From: Clostridium aquiflavi
GTDB lineage: Bacteria; Bacillota; Clostridia; Clostridiales; Clostridiaceae
Length of the DNA stretch: 64,000 bases
Reading direction: 5' to 3'
Assembly: GCF_031344075.1 (NCBI RefSeq)
Contig: NZ_JAVJAN010000006.1
Location: 36,192 to 100,191 of the forward strand
Below, one piece after another: positions 37,004 through 46,241 of this stretch. The notes beneath the pieces are model-generated. The model searched no databases and was not told where the DNA came from. It saw only the letters and a list, made by a program, of their open reading frames with translations. The first letter of the stretch is position 1. The number at the start of each line of letters is the position of its first letter. The position numbers and the translations under genes are program-made.

Positions 37004-37048
37004 ATAATCCCACATCTTAAAAAATTAAGATGTGGGATTTTATTTTTA
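37004..37048. terminator. Bidirectional terminator
   Basis: AATCCCACATCTT (37006-37018) with AAGATGTGGGATT (37027-37039), A/T-rich tails on both sides. Serves the MATE gene and the convergent small gene. Confidence 0.92.
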
Positions 37049-37231
37049 TAATATTCCTTCGTTTTTTAAAAGGTTTTCTAAATTTTGAACTGTTTCAGAC
37101 AACAATATAAACTTTTCTTTTATTTGTTCTTTTGAATCAGCATTTTCACTAAGAGATTTTTCCATATCTTGTACAGTCTTTAGTGCATTTTCTATATCTT
37201 GTTGTGCTATTTTTAAGTTTTCTTCCTTCAT
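37046..37231 (-). CDS. Small coiled-coil protein of unknown function
   Basis: 61 residues, almost wholly helical and charged (EENLKIAQQDIENALK, QNLENLLKN) with heptad-like leucines; no cysteine or membrane segment. The ATG has AAAGGAG eight bases upstream, which supports a real gene. It is divergent from spmA by 110 bp and has its own terminator. Confidence 0.65.
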   Translation of the reverse strand: MKEENLKIAQQDIENALKTVQDMEKSLSENADSKEQIKEKFILLSETVQNLENLLKNEGIL

Positions 37232-37340
37232 AAAGTTTCTCCTTTAAGTCAATTTATATTGAATACATATATCCTATCACTACTAAAAAATAAGTGCAAG
37301 GCATATATATGTAAAGAATAATTACATTTTGGAGGAGAAT

Positions 37341-37916
37341 ATGATTAATTATATTTGGTTTGCTATGATTTTTTTTGGAATTTTAGTTGGCTTAATAAGT
37401 GGTAATGGAGATATAATTTCTAAATCAATAGTTAATGCATCAGGGTCAACAGTCACTTTTATAATTGAGCTTACTGGAATAATGTGTTTTTGGTGTGGCG
37501 TTATGAAGGTGGCAGAAAAAAGTGGTTTGACAGAAAAAATATCCAGAGTATTGAAGCCCTTTTTAAAACTTATTTTTAAAGATGCAGCCAAGGATGAAAA
37601 AGCTTTAGGTGCTATAGTTATGAATCTTACAGCAAATATGATGGGACTTTCTAATGCAGCAACACCTTTTGGAATTAAAGCTATGGAAGAAATGGATAGG
37701 TTAAATGGTAAGAAGGAGAGGGCATCTAATGACATGGTGCTTTTTTTAGTTTTAAATGCAGCATGTATTCAAATAATACCTTCAACAATTATATCTATAA
37801 GAGCAGCTTGCAATTCTGTTAATCCGGGAGTTATTATAATTCCTGCTTTAATATCTACAGCTACAGCAGCGACAGTAGGAATAATATGTGCAAAGATATT
37901 ACAGAAATATTTTTAA
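37341..37916 (+). CDS. spmA: Spore maturation protein A
   Basis: 191-residue membrane protein of the nucleoside-recognition (Gate) family; conserved SGNGDIISKSIVNASGS, NLTANMMGLSNAATPFGIKAM and NAACIQIIPSTI. In Bacillus SpmA and SpmB are needed for full dehydration of the spore core. ATG 37341 follows GGAGGAG. spmB starts 15 bp downstream. Confidence 0.93.
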   Translation: MINYIWFAMIFFGILVGLISGNGDIISKSIVNASGSTVTFIIELTGIMCFWCGVMKVAEKSGLTEKISRVLKPFLKLIFKDAAKDEKALGAIVMNLTANMMGLSNAATPFGIKAMEEMDRLNGKKERASNDMVLFLVLNAACIQIIPSTIISIRAACNSVNPGVIIIPALISTATAATVGIICAKILQKYF

Positions 37917-37931
37917 GGGAGCTGATGATAT

Positions 37932-38459
37932 ATGCTTAATTATTTGAGTAAAAGTATAATTCCTATAATTTTTTTATTAATTATAAGTTATGGGATGATA
38001 GAGGGGCGTAAGGTTTATGAATGGTTTATAGAGGGTGCTAAAGAAGGCTTAAATGTATGCCTAAGAATATTTCCAGCTTTATTAGCTATGATTATAGCAG
38101 TGCAAATTTTTAAAGAATCTAATTTATTAGATGTTTTAAATAATTTAATTGCACCAATAGGAAATTTAATAGGATTACCTAAAGAAATAATACCATTAAT
38201 AATTATAAAGCCACTTTCAGGCAGTGGAGCTATAGGAGTGTTTACAGATATCATAAAAAGTTTTGGAGCTGACACTAAAATAGGATTAATTTCTTCAGTT
38301 GTAATGGGCACAACAGAAACTATTTTTTATACCATTACAGTTTACTTTGGCGCTGTAAAAGTAAAGAAAATAAGACATACATTATGGGCAGCTATTTTTG
38401 CTGATTTAACAGCTATAATAATGGCAGTTTTAATGGTTAATTTATTCCTAATTAAATAA
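37932..38459 (+). CDS. spmB: Spore maturation protein B
   Basis: 175-residue membrane partner of SpmA. Conserved FIEGAKEGLNVCLRIFPALLAMI and KPLSGSGAIGVFTDI, and the TTETIFYTITVYFG segment. GGGAGCTG precedes the ATG. The pair forms a sporulation operon, expected under a mother-cell or forespore sigma factor; I could not identify its promoter. Confidence 0.93.
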   Translation: MLNYLSKSIIPIIFLLIISYGMIEGRKVYEWFIEGAKEGLNVCLRIFPALLAMIIAVQIFKESNLLDVLNNLIAPIGNLIGLPKEIIPLIIIKPLSGSGAIGVFTDIIKSFGADTKIGLISSVVMGTTETIFYTITVYFGAVKVKKIRHTLWAAIFADLTAIIMAVLMVNLFLIK

Positions 38460-38562
38460 AATTTATAAATTAAACATATAATAAGATTTAATTAATATTA
38501 ATTCCCATTCATAACTTAATTTAATAGTATATATTAAACATATATTTTAGGAGATGATTTTG

Positions 38563-38895
38563 TTGATTAAAGAAGCAAGAAATTTGTTTGTCGCTATGGT
38601 TGGAGCAACAACTATGACTTATGAAAAAGCTAATGAAGTTATAAATACATTAGTTGAAAAAGGCAAAGTAACAATAGAAGAAGGCAAAGAACTTTCAGAA
38701 GAATTAAAAAGGGAGATAAAAGAAAAAAAAGATAATGTAAAATCTAAGGCTAATGAAAAAATTAATGAAATTAAACCATTAACTAAAGATGATATTTATG
38801 ACATACTTCAAGAATTTGATTTTATTACGAAAGAAGAATTTAATGAACTAAAAGATAGAATCAGCAATATAGAAGAAAAATTAAAAGATAAATAA
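38563..38895 (+). CDS. Phasin/PhaF-like small protein
   Basis: About 110 residues. The N-terminal LFVAMVGATTMTYEKANEVINTLVEKGKVTIEEGKELSEEL matches phasin-family (polyhydroxyalkanoate regulator-like) proteins, followed by a Lys/Glu-rich helix and a C-terminal coiled coil. TTG 38563 is nine bases from TTAGGAG; the upstream ATG at 38554 abuts it. It precedes an ABC1 kinase by 48 bp, a pairing common in Firmicutes; a joint membrane-lipid or quinone-like role is only inferred. Confidence 0.7.
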   Translation: MIKEARNLFVAMVGATTMTYEKANEVINTLVEKGKVTIEEGKELSEELKREIKEKKDNVKSKANEKINEIKPLTKDDIYDILQEFDFITKEEFNELKDRISNIEEKLKDK

Positions 38896-38943
38896 AGGTT
38901 CTATTTTAAATAAGAAATTATTCTTCTAAGGAGGAGAGAATCT

Positions 38944-40554
38944 GTGGCTAATCAATCTTCAGAGAGATTTAAAAAAATAATAAAGGTTTTTGCAAGTTAT
39001 GGTTTTGGATATATATTTGACAGCAAACAAGTTGAATATAAGAAATCTCCTACGAATTTAAGAAATGCATTTGAGGAACTTGGACCAACATTCATTAAAC
39101 TAGGTCAAATAATGAGTACAAGACCAGATATACTTCCTAAGGAGTATATAGATGAATTAGTAAAATTACAAGATTCTGCTCCACAAGAAGATTTTGAGGT
39201 AATGAAATCTGTTCTAGAAAGCTCATTAAATATCTCCTTAGAAGAATATTTTGAAAATATTAATGTGATTCCAATAGCATCTGCATCTATAGCTCAAGTT
39301 TATGATGGTGTATTAAAAGATGGAAGAAAGGTAGTTATAAAAATACAAAGACCAGACATCTATGAAAAAATACATTTGGATATAGCTATCTTAATGAGAA
39401 TATTTAAATTTACTAAAACAAAAATTACTTTACCCATTGATCCTATAGAGGCTTTGAGAGAATTGAAAATGACTGCAGAAGAAGAATTAAATTTTATTTT
39501 AGAAGGAAAAAATATTGAAAAATTTAGGCTTAACAATAAAAATATTGTACCTATTTATGCACCTTATATAGTAAAGGAATTATTAAGCAGCAAAGTACTA
39601 GTATTAGAAAAAATAGAGGGATTTAAAATAAATGATTTACAAAGAATTAAAGATGAAGGATATGATAATAAAGATATTGCAAAAAAATTAGCATTATCTT
39701 ATTGTAAGCAAGTATTTAAAGATGGCTTTTTTCATGGAGACCCTCATCCGGGAAATTTATTAATAAATTGCGGTAAAATTTGTTTTATTGACTTTGGCAT
39801 TGTAGGGCAATTGAATGATAGTACGAAGAAAACTTTAAATTCAATGATGTTAGCTATAGCAACTAGAGATAAGGAAAAACTTATAGAATATATATTAGCG
39901 GTTTCAATAAAAAAGGGAAAAGTAAATAAAATGCATTTATATGATGGAGTATCATATATGTTTGATACATATCTAACTACATCAATAAAGAATATAAAAA
40001 TATCTGTATTATTACAGGAGATATTTTATTTAACAAAGGAAAGCAATTTACAGTTGCCAAGAGAATTAGTATCACTAATAAGAGGAGTAGTAATATTAGA
40101 AGGGGTTATAGCTGAAATAGATCCTGAGCTAGAAATTATAGATGTTATAATATCTTTTATAAAAGCAAAAAACAAGGATATAATATTTGACATTCTTACA
40201 AGTGAAGAACTAATAGTATCACTATATTCATTTGGAAGGGATGGTATTAGGATACCCTCTAAAGTATCAGAGTTATTAACTAAAATGTCTTTAGGAGAAG
40301 CTAAATTACAACTCATAGTACAAGATAAAAATTATATATTTCAGGAGCTAAATAAAATGGTAAATAGGATGATAACAGGATTATTGATAGCGTCATTAAT
40401 TATAGGTTCATCTCTAGTAATAACTAAAAATGTAGGACCTAAGTATAATGGAGTATCATTAATTGGTGTTGTTGGCTATAGCATTTCAACTATTTTTGCA
40501 TTAATACTTTTAATAAATATGATAAAATATTGGCGTTTTAATATGAAACAATAA
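38944..40554 (+). CDS. ABC1/UbiB-family atypical kinase
   Basis: 536 residues. The kinase-like core carries GPTFIKLGQIMSTRPDILP (the KxGQ motif of the family, here KLGQ), the ATP-site ASASIAQVYDG, the lysine in VVIKIQRP, the catalytic loop GFFHGDPHPGNLL and the metal-binding IDFGIVGQL. Two membrane helices close the C-terminus (about 470-530). UbiB proteins support isoprenoid lipid metabolism; clostridia lack ubiquinone, so the target is unknown. GTG 38944 follows AAGGAGGAG. Confidence 0.92.
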   Translation: MANQSSERFKKIIKVFASYGFGYIFDSKQVEYKKSPTNLRNAFEELGPTFIKLGQIMSTRPDILPKEYIDELVKLQDSAPQEDFEVMKSVLESSLNISLEEYFENINVIPIASASIAQVYDGVLKDGRKVVIKIQRPDIYEKIHLDIAILMRIFKFTKTKITLPIDPIEALRELKMTAEEELNFILEGKNIEKFRLNNKNIVPIYAPYIVKELLSSKVLVLEKIEGFKINDLQRIKDEGYDNKDIAKKLALSYCKQVFKDGFFHGDPHPGNLLINCGKICFIDFGIVGQLNDSTKKTLNSMMLAIATRDKEKLIEYILAVSIKKGKVNKMHLYDGVSYMFDTYLTTSIKNIKISVLLQEIFYLTKESNLQLPRELVSLIRGVVILEGVIAEIDPELEIIDVIISFIKAKNKDIIFDILTSEELIVSLYSFGRDGIRIPSKVSELLTKMSLGEAKLQLIVQDKNYIFQELNKMVNRMITGLLIASLIIGSSLVITKNVGPKYNGVSLIGVVGYSISTIFALILLINMIKYWRFNMKQ

Positions 40555-40596
40555 TATTTATAATAAAGAATATATTTAAATTGTGATATAATTAAT

Positions 40597-40631
40597 AAGA
40601 TATCAAGAATAGTTGGTATCTTATTTTTATT
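40597..40631 (+). terminator. Terminator after the ABC1 kinase gene
   Basis: AAGATATC (40597-40604) with GGTATCTT (40615-40622) then ATTTTTATTTT. Confidence 0.7.
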
Positions 40632-40675
40632 TTATAAATATGGGTTAAATTATTTAGAGAAAGGTAATGAATTAT

Positions 40676-42451
40676 ATGAGAACTTTTGAAAAAATACAAA
40701 AATTAAGAGAAATAATGAAAAATGAAAATATAGATTACTATGTAGTTCCTAGTGGTGATTTTCACCAAAGCGAATACGTAGCTGAACATTTTAAATCAAG
40801 AGCATACATAACAGGATTTACTGGCTCAGCAGGAACAGCTTTAATAGGAAGAGAAAAAGGAATTCTTTGGACGGATGGTAGATATTTTATTCAAGCTGAG
40901 CAACAATTAAAAGATTCAGGAATTGAATTATATAAAATGAGAATACCAGGATGGCCAACATTAAATGAATGGTTAATGGAGAATATGAAATCAGGAGAAA
41001 CCTTGAGTTTTGATGGAAGACTATTTTCTATAAATGAATATAAAGAATTTAAGAAAATAAAAGATAAAAAAGATATAAATATAGTGATGGACAAAGACTT
41101 GATTCAAGAAATATGGACTGATAAACCACAACTACCTAAAGAAAAAGCTTTTTTACATGATGTAAAATATTGTGGTAAATCAGCAAAAGAAAAGATTCAA
41201 GAAGTTAGAGCTGAAATGAAAAGAATTGGTGGAGATTCATATATTATATCTTCATTAGATGACATTGCTTGGCTTTACAATATAAGAGGAAATGATGTAA
41301 AAGATACTCCAGTTGCATTAGCTTATGCAATAGTGAGTGAAGAAAAAGCTACATTATATATAGATAAAAATAAACTATCAAATGAAGATGAAATAAAGTT
41401 AAACAATGAAGGTATTAAGGTAGAAGAATATAATAAAATATTTGAAAATGCTAAAGAAATAAAAGATAGCGTTATAGTAGATTCTAATAAAGTAAGTGCT
41501 TATATATATACATTAATAAATGATGATGTAAAAGTAATAGAAGAAGAAAATATAACAACAAAATTAAAGGCTATAAAAAATAGTGTTGAAATAGAAAATC
41601 TTAGAAAATGCCAAATAAAAGATGGTGTAGCTATGGTTAGATTTTTAAAATGGCTTAAAGAAAATGTAGGAAAAGAAAACATAACAGAACTTACTGTATC
41701 GGAGAAGTTATTAGAATTAAGAAGCAAAGGTGATCTTTTTGTAGAAGAAAGTTTTGGAACTATTGCAGGATATAAAGAACATGCAGCTATGATGCATTAT
41801 TCAGCTACAAAGGAAAGTGCTTATGAATTAAAACCAGAAGGAATACTTTTGGTTGATTCTGGTGGACAATATTTAGATGGAACTACAGATATAACTAGAA
41901 GCTTTATTTTAGGAAAACTAACAGATGAAGAAAAAAAAGATTTTACTTTAGTTTTAAAATCTCATATAAATCTTATGAAAGCAAAATTCTTAAAAGGAAC
42001 AACAGGTTCAAACTTGGATGTATTAGCAAGAACTATTTTATGGGATGAAGGTATGGATTATAAATGTGGAACAGGACATGGAGTAGGATTTTTCCTAAGT
42101 GTTCATGAAGGACCACAATCAATAAGACCAGTCCCTAACACTGTAGTTTTAGAACCCGGAATGATATTAACAAATGAACCAGGAGTATATAAAGAAGGAA
42201 AGCATGGAATACGTACTGAAAATGTAATGTTAGTAGCTAATGACATAGAGACCAATGATGGTGGAGAATTTTACAAATTCGAAGTAATGTCATATTGTCC
42301 AATAGATTTAGAAGGTATAGATGAATCATTATTAACAGAAGCAGAAAAAAAATGGTTAAATAATTACCATGCAGAAACTTATGCTAAGTTAAGTCATTAT
42401 TTAAATGATGAAGAAAAGAACTTTCTTAAGAATGCAACTAGAGAAATATAA
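40676..42451 (+). CDS. Xaa-Pro aminopeptidase (aminopeptidase P, M24B)
   Basis: About 591 residues in the long three-domain form: two creatinase-like N-terminal domains (to about 300) and a C-terminal pita-bread metallopeptidase. Metal ligands are the aspartates in VDSGGQYLDGTTDITRSF, His in GTGHGVGFF, and the glutamates in TNEPGVY and GIRTEN. It removes an N-terminal residue next to proline. No signal peptide, so cytosolic. ATG 40676 is preferred, 11 bases after GAGAAAGG; the ATG at 40667 is too near. Confidence 0.93.
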   Translation: MRTFEKIQKLREIMKNENIDYYVVPSGDFHQSEYVAEHFKSRAYITGFTGSAGTALIGREKGILWTDGRYFIQAEQQLKDSGIELYKMRIPGWPTLNEWLMENMKSGETLSFDGRLFSINEYKEFKKIKDKKDINIVMDKDLIQEIWTDKPQLPKEKAFLHDVKYCGKSAKEKIQEVRAEMKRIGGDSYIISSLDDIAWLYNIRGNDVKDTPVALAYAIVSEEKATLYIDKNKLSNEDEIKLNNEGIKVEEYNKIFENAKEIKDSVIVDSNKVSAYIYTLINDDVKVIEEENITTKLKAIKNSVEIENLRKCQIKDGVAMVRFLKWLKENVGKENITELTVSEKLLELRSKGDLFVEESFGTIAGYKEHAAMMHYSATKESAYELKPEGILLVDSGGQYLDGTTDITRSFILGKLTDEEKKDFTLVLKSHINLMKAKFLKGTTGSNLDVLARTILWDEGMDYKCGTGHGVGFFLSVHEGPQSIRPVPNTVVLEPGMILTNEPGVYKEGKHGIRTENVMLVANDIETNDGGEFYKFEVMSYCPIDLEGIDESLLTEAEKKWLNNYHAETYAKLSHYLNDEEKNFLKNATREI

Positions 42452-42466
42452 ATTTAAATAGTTAAA

Positions 42467-42512
42467 AAAGAAACTATTAAGTGAATTTTAACTTAATAGT
42501 TTCTTTATATAA
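42467..42512 (+). terminator. Terminator after aminopeptidase P
   Basis: Perfect 16-bp stem (42467-42482 with 42491-42506) around an 8-nt loop; the 3' arm itself ends in TTTCTTT, so the tail is weak but T-rich. Confidence 0.88.
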
Positions 42513-42609
42513 TTAGATATTATTTCAATTCCAGTAACAATAGGAGTTATAGTATTTTTATTTTCAAAAGAATATATTTAAAGATTACTTATAGATTAGA
42601 GGTGTATGC

Positions 42610-44016
42610 ATGAGAATTGTTAGGAAAATAAAAATTGACAATAACAAAAAGTATTTAGATTTTGAAGTAGTAGTATTTATTATAAAAAAAATTTTTGATT
42701 TAGAAGAAACATATAATGTTAAAATAATTCTCGATATTAAAGAGAGAGGAGAAATTCCAGCTACAATAATATTAGGTTATATACTTTTAAACATATCAGA
42801 AGCGAAGGAATTAACTTTAATAATAGATGGAAGTAATGACTTAGAATTAGTATTTAAAAATATAGAAGTGTTATTAGAAAGTTATATTAATGAAGATAAT
42901 CTTTTAGAGGATATTAATATATACAATACTTATGGTTTAGTAATTAACAATAAATTAAATGATAATGAGGTTAGTATTTCCAATAAACCTGATAAGGCAT
43001 TTAATAAATTTATAGGAAAAAGTAATAAAATTTTAGATATATTAAATTTAGCGACTAAATCAGCTAAAAGTTCTGCAACAGTACTTATCAGAGGGGAAAG
43101 TGGTACTGGTAAAGAATTGATTGCAGAAGGAATTCATAATGCAAGTAATCGCAAAAAAGGCCCATTTGTACGCGTTAATTGTGCAGCTATACCAGAAAAT
43201 TTAATAGAAAGTGAATTATTTGGACATGAAAAAGGTTCATTTACTGGTGCTATAAAAAGAAAATTAGGGAAATTTGAATTAGCGAACAATGGAACTATAT
43301 TTCTTGATGAAATAGGTGAAATGGATAAAAATACTCAAGCTAAAATTTTAAGAGTATTGCAATATAAAGAATTTCAAAGAGTTGGTGGGGAAGAAACTAT
43401 AAAGGTGGATGTTAGAGTTATAGCAGCAACACACAGAAATTTAGAAGAAATGGTTAAGTCAGGTGAATTTAGAGAAGATTTATATTATAGATTAAATGTT
43501 ATTCCAGTATTAATTCCTTGCTTAAAGGATAGATCAGAGGATATTCCTATGTTAGTTAATCATTTTATTAATAAATTTCAAAAAACAGGAGAACATAAGC
43601 AATTTTCAAAAGATGTAATTAATATATTTATGAATTATTCATGGAATGGTAATGTCAGAGAGTTAGAAAATGTAATAGAAAGAATATTAGCTTTAAATGA
43701 AAGTGAAATTATTACTATAAAAGATATACCTTTGTATATAAATGAAGCAACACAAAAAGAAAGTAAAAATAATATTAAAATATTTACTGAGAACGATTTT
43801 AGAGGATCTTCTAAAAATGAAATTTTAAATACGATTCAAGAATTAGATGAAGTATTGCCAATGAAAACATATGAAAAGATGATAATAGAAAAAGCATTGA
43901 GAAAGTATGGTAGTTTTAATGCAGCAGGTAAAATATTAGGGTTAAATCATAAGACAATAGCAGCAAAGGCTAAGGAATTTGGAATAGAAAAAACAGTTAA
44001 TTGGAGAAGAAAATAA
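42610..44016 (+). CDS. Sigma-54-dependent activator with HPr-like N-terminal domain
   Basis: 468 residues. Residues 1-90 align with HPr by secondary-structure pattern (KIKIDNNKKYL at the start, ILGYILLNISEAKELTLIIDG near 57-77), but the phosphorylated His15 region reads KKYLDF, with no histidine, and the Ser46 loop reads IPATII. Residues about 135-370 are the sigma-54 AAA+ domain: GESGTGKE (Walker A), GSFTGA (sigma-54 contact, usually GAFTGA), GTIFLDEIGEM (Walker B). A Fis-type helix-turn-helix ends the protein (GSFNAAGKILGLNHKTIAAK). It lies just before glpF-dhaKLM and is their likely activator. GGTGTATGC gives a weak ribosome site. Confidence 0.88.
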   Translation: MRIVRKIKIDNNKKYLDFEVVVFIIKKIFDLEETYNVKIILDIKERGEIPATIILGYILLNISEAKELTLIIDGSNDLELVFKNIEVLLESYINEDNLLEDINIYNTYGLVINNKLNDNEVSISNKPDKAFNKFIGKSNKILDILNLATKSAKSSATVLIRGESGTGKELIAEGIHNASNRKKGPFVRVNCAAIPENLIESELFGHEKGSFTGAIKRKLGKFELANNGTIFLDEIGEMDKNTQAKILRVLQYKEFQRVGGEETIKVDVRVIAATHRNLEEMVKSGEFREDLYYRLNVIPVLIPCLKDRSEDIPMLVNHFINKFQKTGEHKQFSKDVINIFMNYSWNGNVRELENVIERILALNESEIITIKDIPLYINEATQKESKNNIKIFTENDFRGSSKNEILNTIQELDEVLPMKTYEKMIIEKALRKYGSFNAAGKILGLNHKTIAAKAKEFGIEKTVNWRRK

Positions 44017-44153
44017 ATTTATATCTGTGAACCATAAATGTATTAAAATTGTAAAGATATTGTAACAATTTCAGAATAAATCTTCTATAAAAGTATTGAT
44101 AGGTTATAATATTAGCAGTGTATTAGTTAGAAAAAGTTTTAATGATATGAAAT

Positions 44154-44236
44154 AAGTGCGATTAATAGATTTTAAATACAGATTATTGGAATAAATATAA
44201 GTGCAAAAAATATAATTTATTGGTAAAAAAGCGCAA
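44154..44236 (+). promoter_or_regulatory. Candidate activator-binding repeats upstream of glpF
   Basis: Three direct copies of AAGYGCRA: 44154-44161, 44199-44206 and 44229-44236 (starts 45 and 30 bp apart). The last two are each preceded by TTATTGG. They lie about 145-225 bp before the sigma-54 start site, the usual range for enhancer sites. Confidence 0.35.
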
Positions 44237-44250
44237 TATAAACGTTTTCA
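44237..44250 (+). promoter_or_regulatory. cre-like catabolite repression site
   Basis: TATAAACGTTTTCA differs from TGTAAACGTTTTCA, a form of the CcpA-binding cre consensus, at one base. It directly adjoins the third AAGYGCRA repeat, so CcpA could block the activator. Confidence 0.55.
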
Positions 44251-44352
44251 CTTGGGAATTTTGACCAATATTATGAAAAAACACCAATGTATATAATGAT
44301 GAAATATTGTGTAAAGGTACTGTTTGTCCTAAATGTAACAATTAGAATATTT

Positions 44353-44369
44353 TGGCATGATTATTGCTA
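44353..44369 (+). promoter_or_regulatory. Sigma-54 promoter of glpF-dhaKLM
   Basis: TTGGCATGATTATTGCTA has GG at 44354-44355 and GC at 44366-44367, exactly ten bases apart, matching TGGCAY-N5-TTGCW. Transcription should start near 44379, 38 bp before glpF. Confidence 0.88.
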
Positions 44370-44416
44370 CTAATATAAGTGTAAATAAATAATTTATAAA
44401 ATGGGAGGTATTATTT

Positions 44417-45121
44417 ATGTCAATTTTTATGGCTGAATTAATCGGGTCAATGTTACTTATCCTTCTAGGAGATGGCGTTGTTGCAAACGTTGTTTTAAAG
44501 GATTCAAAGGGTACAGGAGCAGGTTGGATAGTTATTACAACTGGTTGGGCACTAGCTGTTGCTATTCCAGCATTAATGTTTGGAGGATACAGTGGAGCTC
44601 ACTTTAATCCAGCATTAACAGTAGCACTTGCTGCAATCGGAACTATTCCATGGTCAGTGGTTCCAGAATATTTTGCAGGTGAATTCTTAGGAGCTTTCCT
44701 AGGAGCTATATTAGTATTTATTATGTACTATGATCAATTTAAAGCAACTGATGACAAAGATGGCAAATTAGCAGTATTTTGTACAGCTCCAGTAATAAGA
44801 AATACTGGAATAAACTTCATGGGTGAGCTTATTGGAACATTCATGTTAGTATTTGGTATATTAGGATTAGGCGCTGTTCAAATGGCACCAGGACTTAACA
44901 CATTATGTGTTGGTGGATTAATCTTTGTAATAGGTTTAAGTTTAGGTGGTCCTACAGGATATGCAATTAACCCTTGTAGAGATTTATCACCAAGAATAGC
45001 ACATGCTATTTTACCTATACCAGACAAAAGAGATTCAGACTGGGGATATTCTTGGATTCCAGTAGTAGCTCCAATAGTTGGTGGTTTAATCGGTGCTTTC
45101 TTATGGCAAGCAATTGTTTAA
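44417..45121 (+). CDS. glpF: Glycerol uptake facilitator (aquaglyceroporin)
   Basis: 234 residues, six membrane helices and two half-helices of the MIP family. The first pore motif is FNPAL; the second is NPCRDLSPR, where most family members have NPARD, so the alanine is replaced by cysteine. The Asp after the arginine (RD) suggests a glycerol-type rather than water-selective channel. GGGAGG precedes the ATG. It sits between the sigma-54 promoter and dhaK, which supports glycerol or dihydroxyacetone as substrate. Confidence 0.9.
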   Translation: MSIFMAELIGSMLLILLGDGVVANVVLKDSKGTGAGWIVITTGWALAVAIPALMFGGYSGAHFNPALTVALAAIGTIPWSVVPEYFAGEFLGAFLGAILVFIMYYDQFKATDDKDGKLAVFCTAPVIRNTGINFMGELIGTFMLVFGILGLGAVQMAPGLNTLCVGGLIFVIGLSLGGPTGYAINPCRDLSPRIAHAILPIPDKRDSDWGYSWIPVVAPIVGGLIGAFLWQAIV

Positions 45122-45158
45122 TTAAATAGCTATTATTATAAAGTTAAAATAAAATCAA

Positions 45159-45189
45159 AGGTCTTGCTGGATAAATTCTAGCAAGGCCT
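45159..45189 (+). other. Intercistronic stem-loop between glpF and dhaK
   Basis: AGGTCTTGCT pairs with AGCAAGGCCT (one G-T pair) around an 11-nt loop. Only AAAATTAT follows, so this is not a good terminator; it may stabilise the glpF mRNA or partly attenuate the dha genes. Confidence 0.6.
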
Positions 45190-45218
45190 AAAATTATATA
45201 TTTAGGAGGCGTTTAATA

Positions 45219-46214
45219 ATGAAGAAGTTAATAAATAATCCAGATAATGTTTTATCAGATATGTTAGAAGGTATTGTGGCAGCACATCCAGAGTATTTAA
45301 AAAAATTGGATAATGCTAATGTATTAGTAAGAAGTGAAAAAACAGAAAATAAAGTCGCAATAGTTAGTGGTGGCGGTAGTGGACATGAGCCAGCACATGG
45401 AGGATATGTTGGCTTCGGAATGTTAGATGGCGCAGTTTGTGGAGAAGTATTTACATCACCTACTCCTGATCAAGTGTATGAAGCAATTAAAGCAACTGAC
45501 AATGGAAATGGAGTTCTTCTTGTTATAAAAAATTATACTGGAGATGTTATGAACTTTGAAATGGCAAAGGAAATGGCTGAAATGGAAGGTATAAAGGTAG
45601 AACAAGTTATAGTTAATGATGATGTAGCAGTTGAAAATAGTTTATATACAGCTGGAAGAAGAGGTATTGCAGGAACAGTATTTGTTCATAAATTATCTGG
45701 AGCTAAGGCTGAAGCTGGTGGAAATTTAGAAGAAGTAAAAAGTGTTGCTGAAAAGGTAATTGAAAACGTTAGAAGTATGGGAATGTCTTTATCATCTTGT
45801 ATAGTACCAGCAGCAGGTAAAGCTAACTTCACTTTAGGAGAAGATGAAATAGAAATTGGTATGGGTATTCATGGAGAACCAGGAACTCATAGAGAAAAAA
45901 TATCAACTGCAGATCAGGTTGCAGAACATTTATTAGGTAAAATTCTAGAAGATATAGAAATTTCAAGTGGTGATGAAGTAGCTGTTATGATAAATGGATT
46001 AGGATCAACACCTTATATGGAATTATATATTGTAAATAAAAAAATAAATCAATTATTGAAAGATAAAGGAATAAGTATTCATAAAACTTTTGTTGGAGAA
46101 TTTATGACTTCACTAGAAATGGCAGGATGTTCTGTTTCAGTACTAAAACTTGATAGTGAACTTAAAGAATTACTTGATGCAAAAGCTGATACTCCAGGAT
46201 TTAAGGTTATTTAG
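45219..46214 (+). CDS. dhaK: Dihydroxyacetone kinase, subunit DhaK
   Basis: 331 residues. Binds dihydroxyacetone covalently through the histidine in GIHGEPGTHR (near residue 220); SGGGSGHEPAHGGYVG near residue 50 is the substrate loop. With DhaL and DhaM it makes dihydroxyacetone phosphate using phosphoenolpyruvate instead of ATP. AGGAGG precedes the ATG. dhaL follows by 27 bp. Confidence 0.96.
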   Translation: MKKLINNPDNVLSDMLEGIVAAHPEYLKKLDNANVLVRSEKTENKVAIVSGGGSGHEPAHGGYVGFGMLDGAVCGEVFTSPTPDQVYEAIKATDNGNGVLLVIKNYTGDVMNFEMAKEMAEMEGIKVEQVIVNDDVAVENSLYTAGRRGIAGTVFVHKLSGAKAEAGGNLEEVKSVAEKVIENVRSMGMSLSSCIVPAAGKANFTLGEDEIEIGMGIHGEPGTHREKISTADQVAEHLLGKILEDIEISSGDEVAVMINGLGSTPYMELYIVNKKINQLLKDKGISIHKTFVGEFMTSLEMAGCSVSVLKLDSELKELLDAKADTPGFKVI

Positions 46215-46241
46215 TATCATCATATTAGAGGAGGGTTAATT

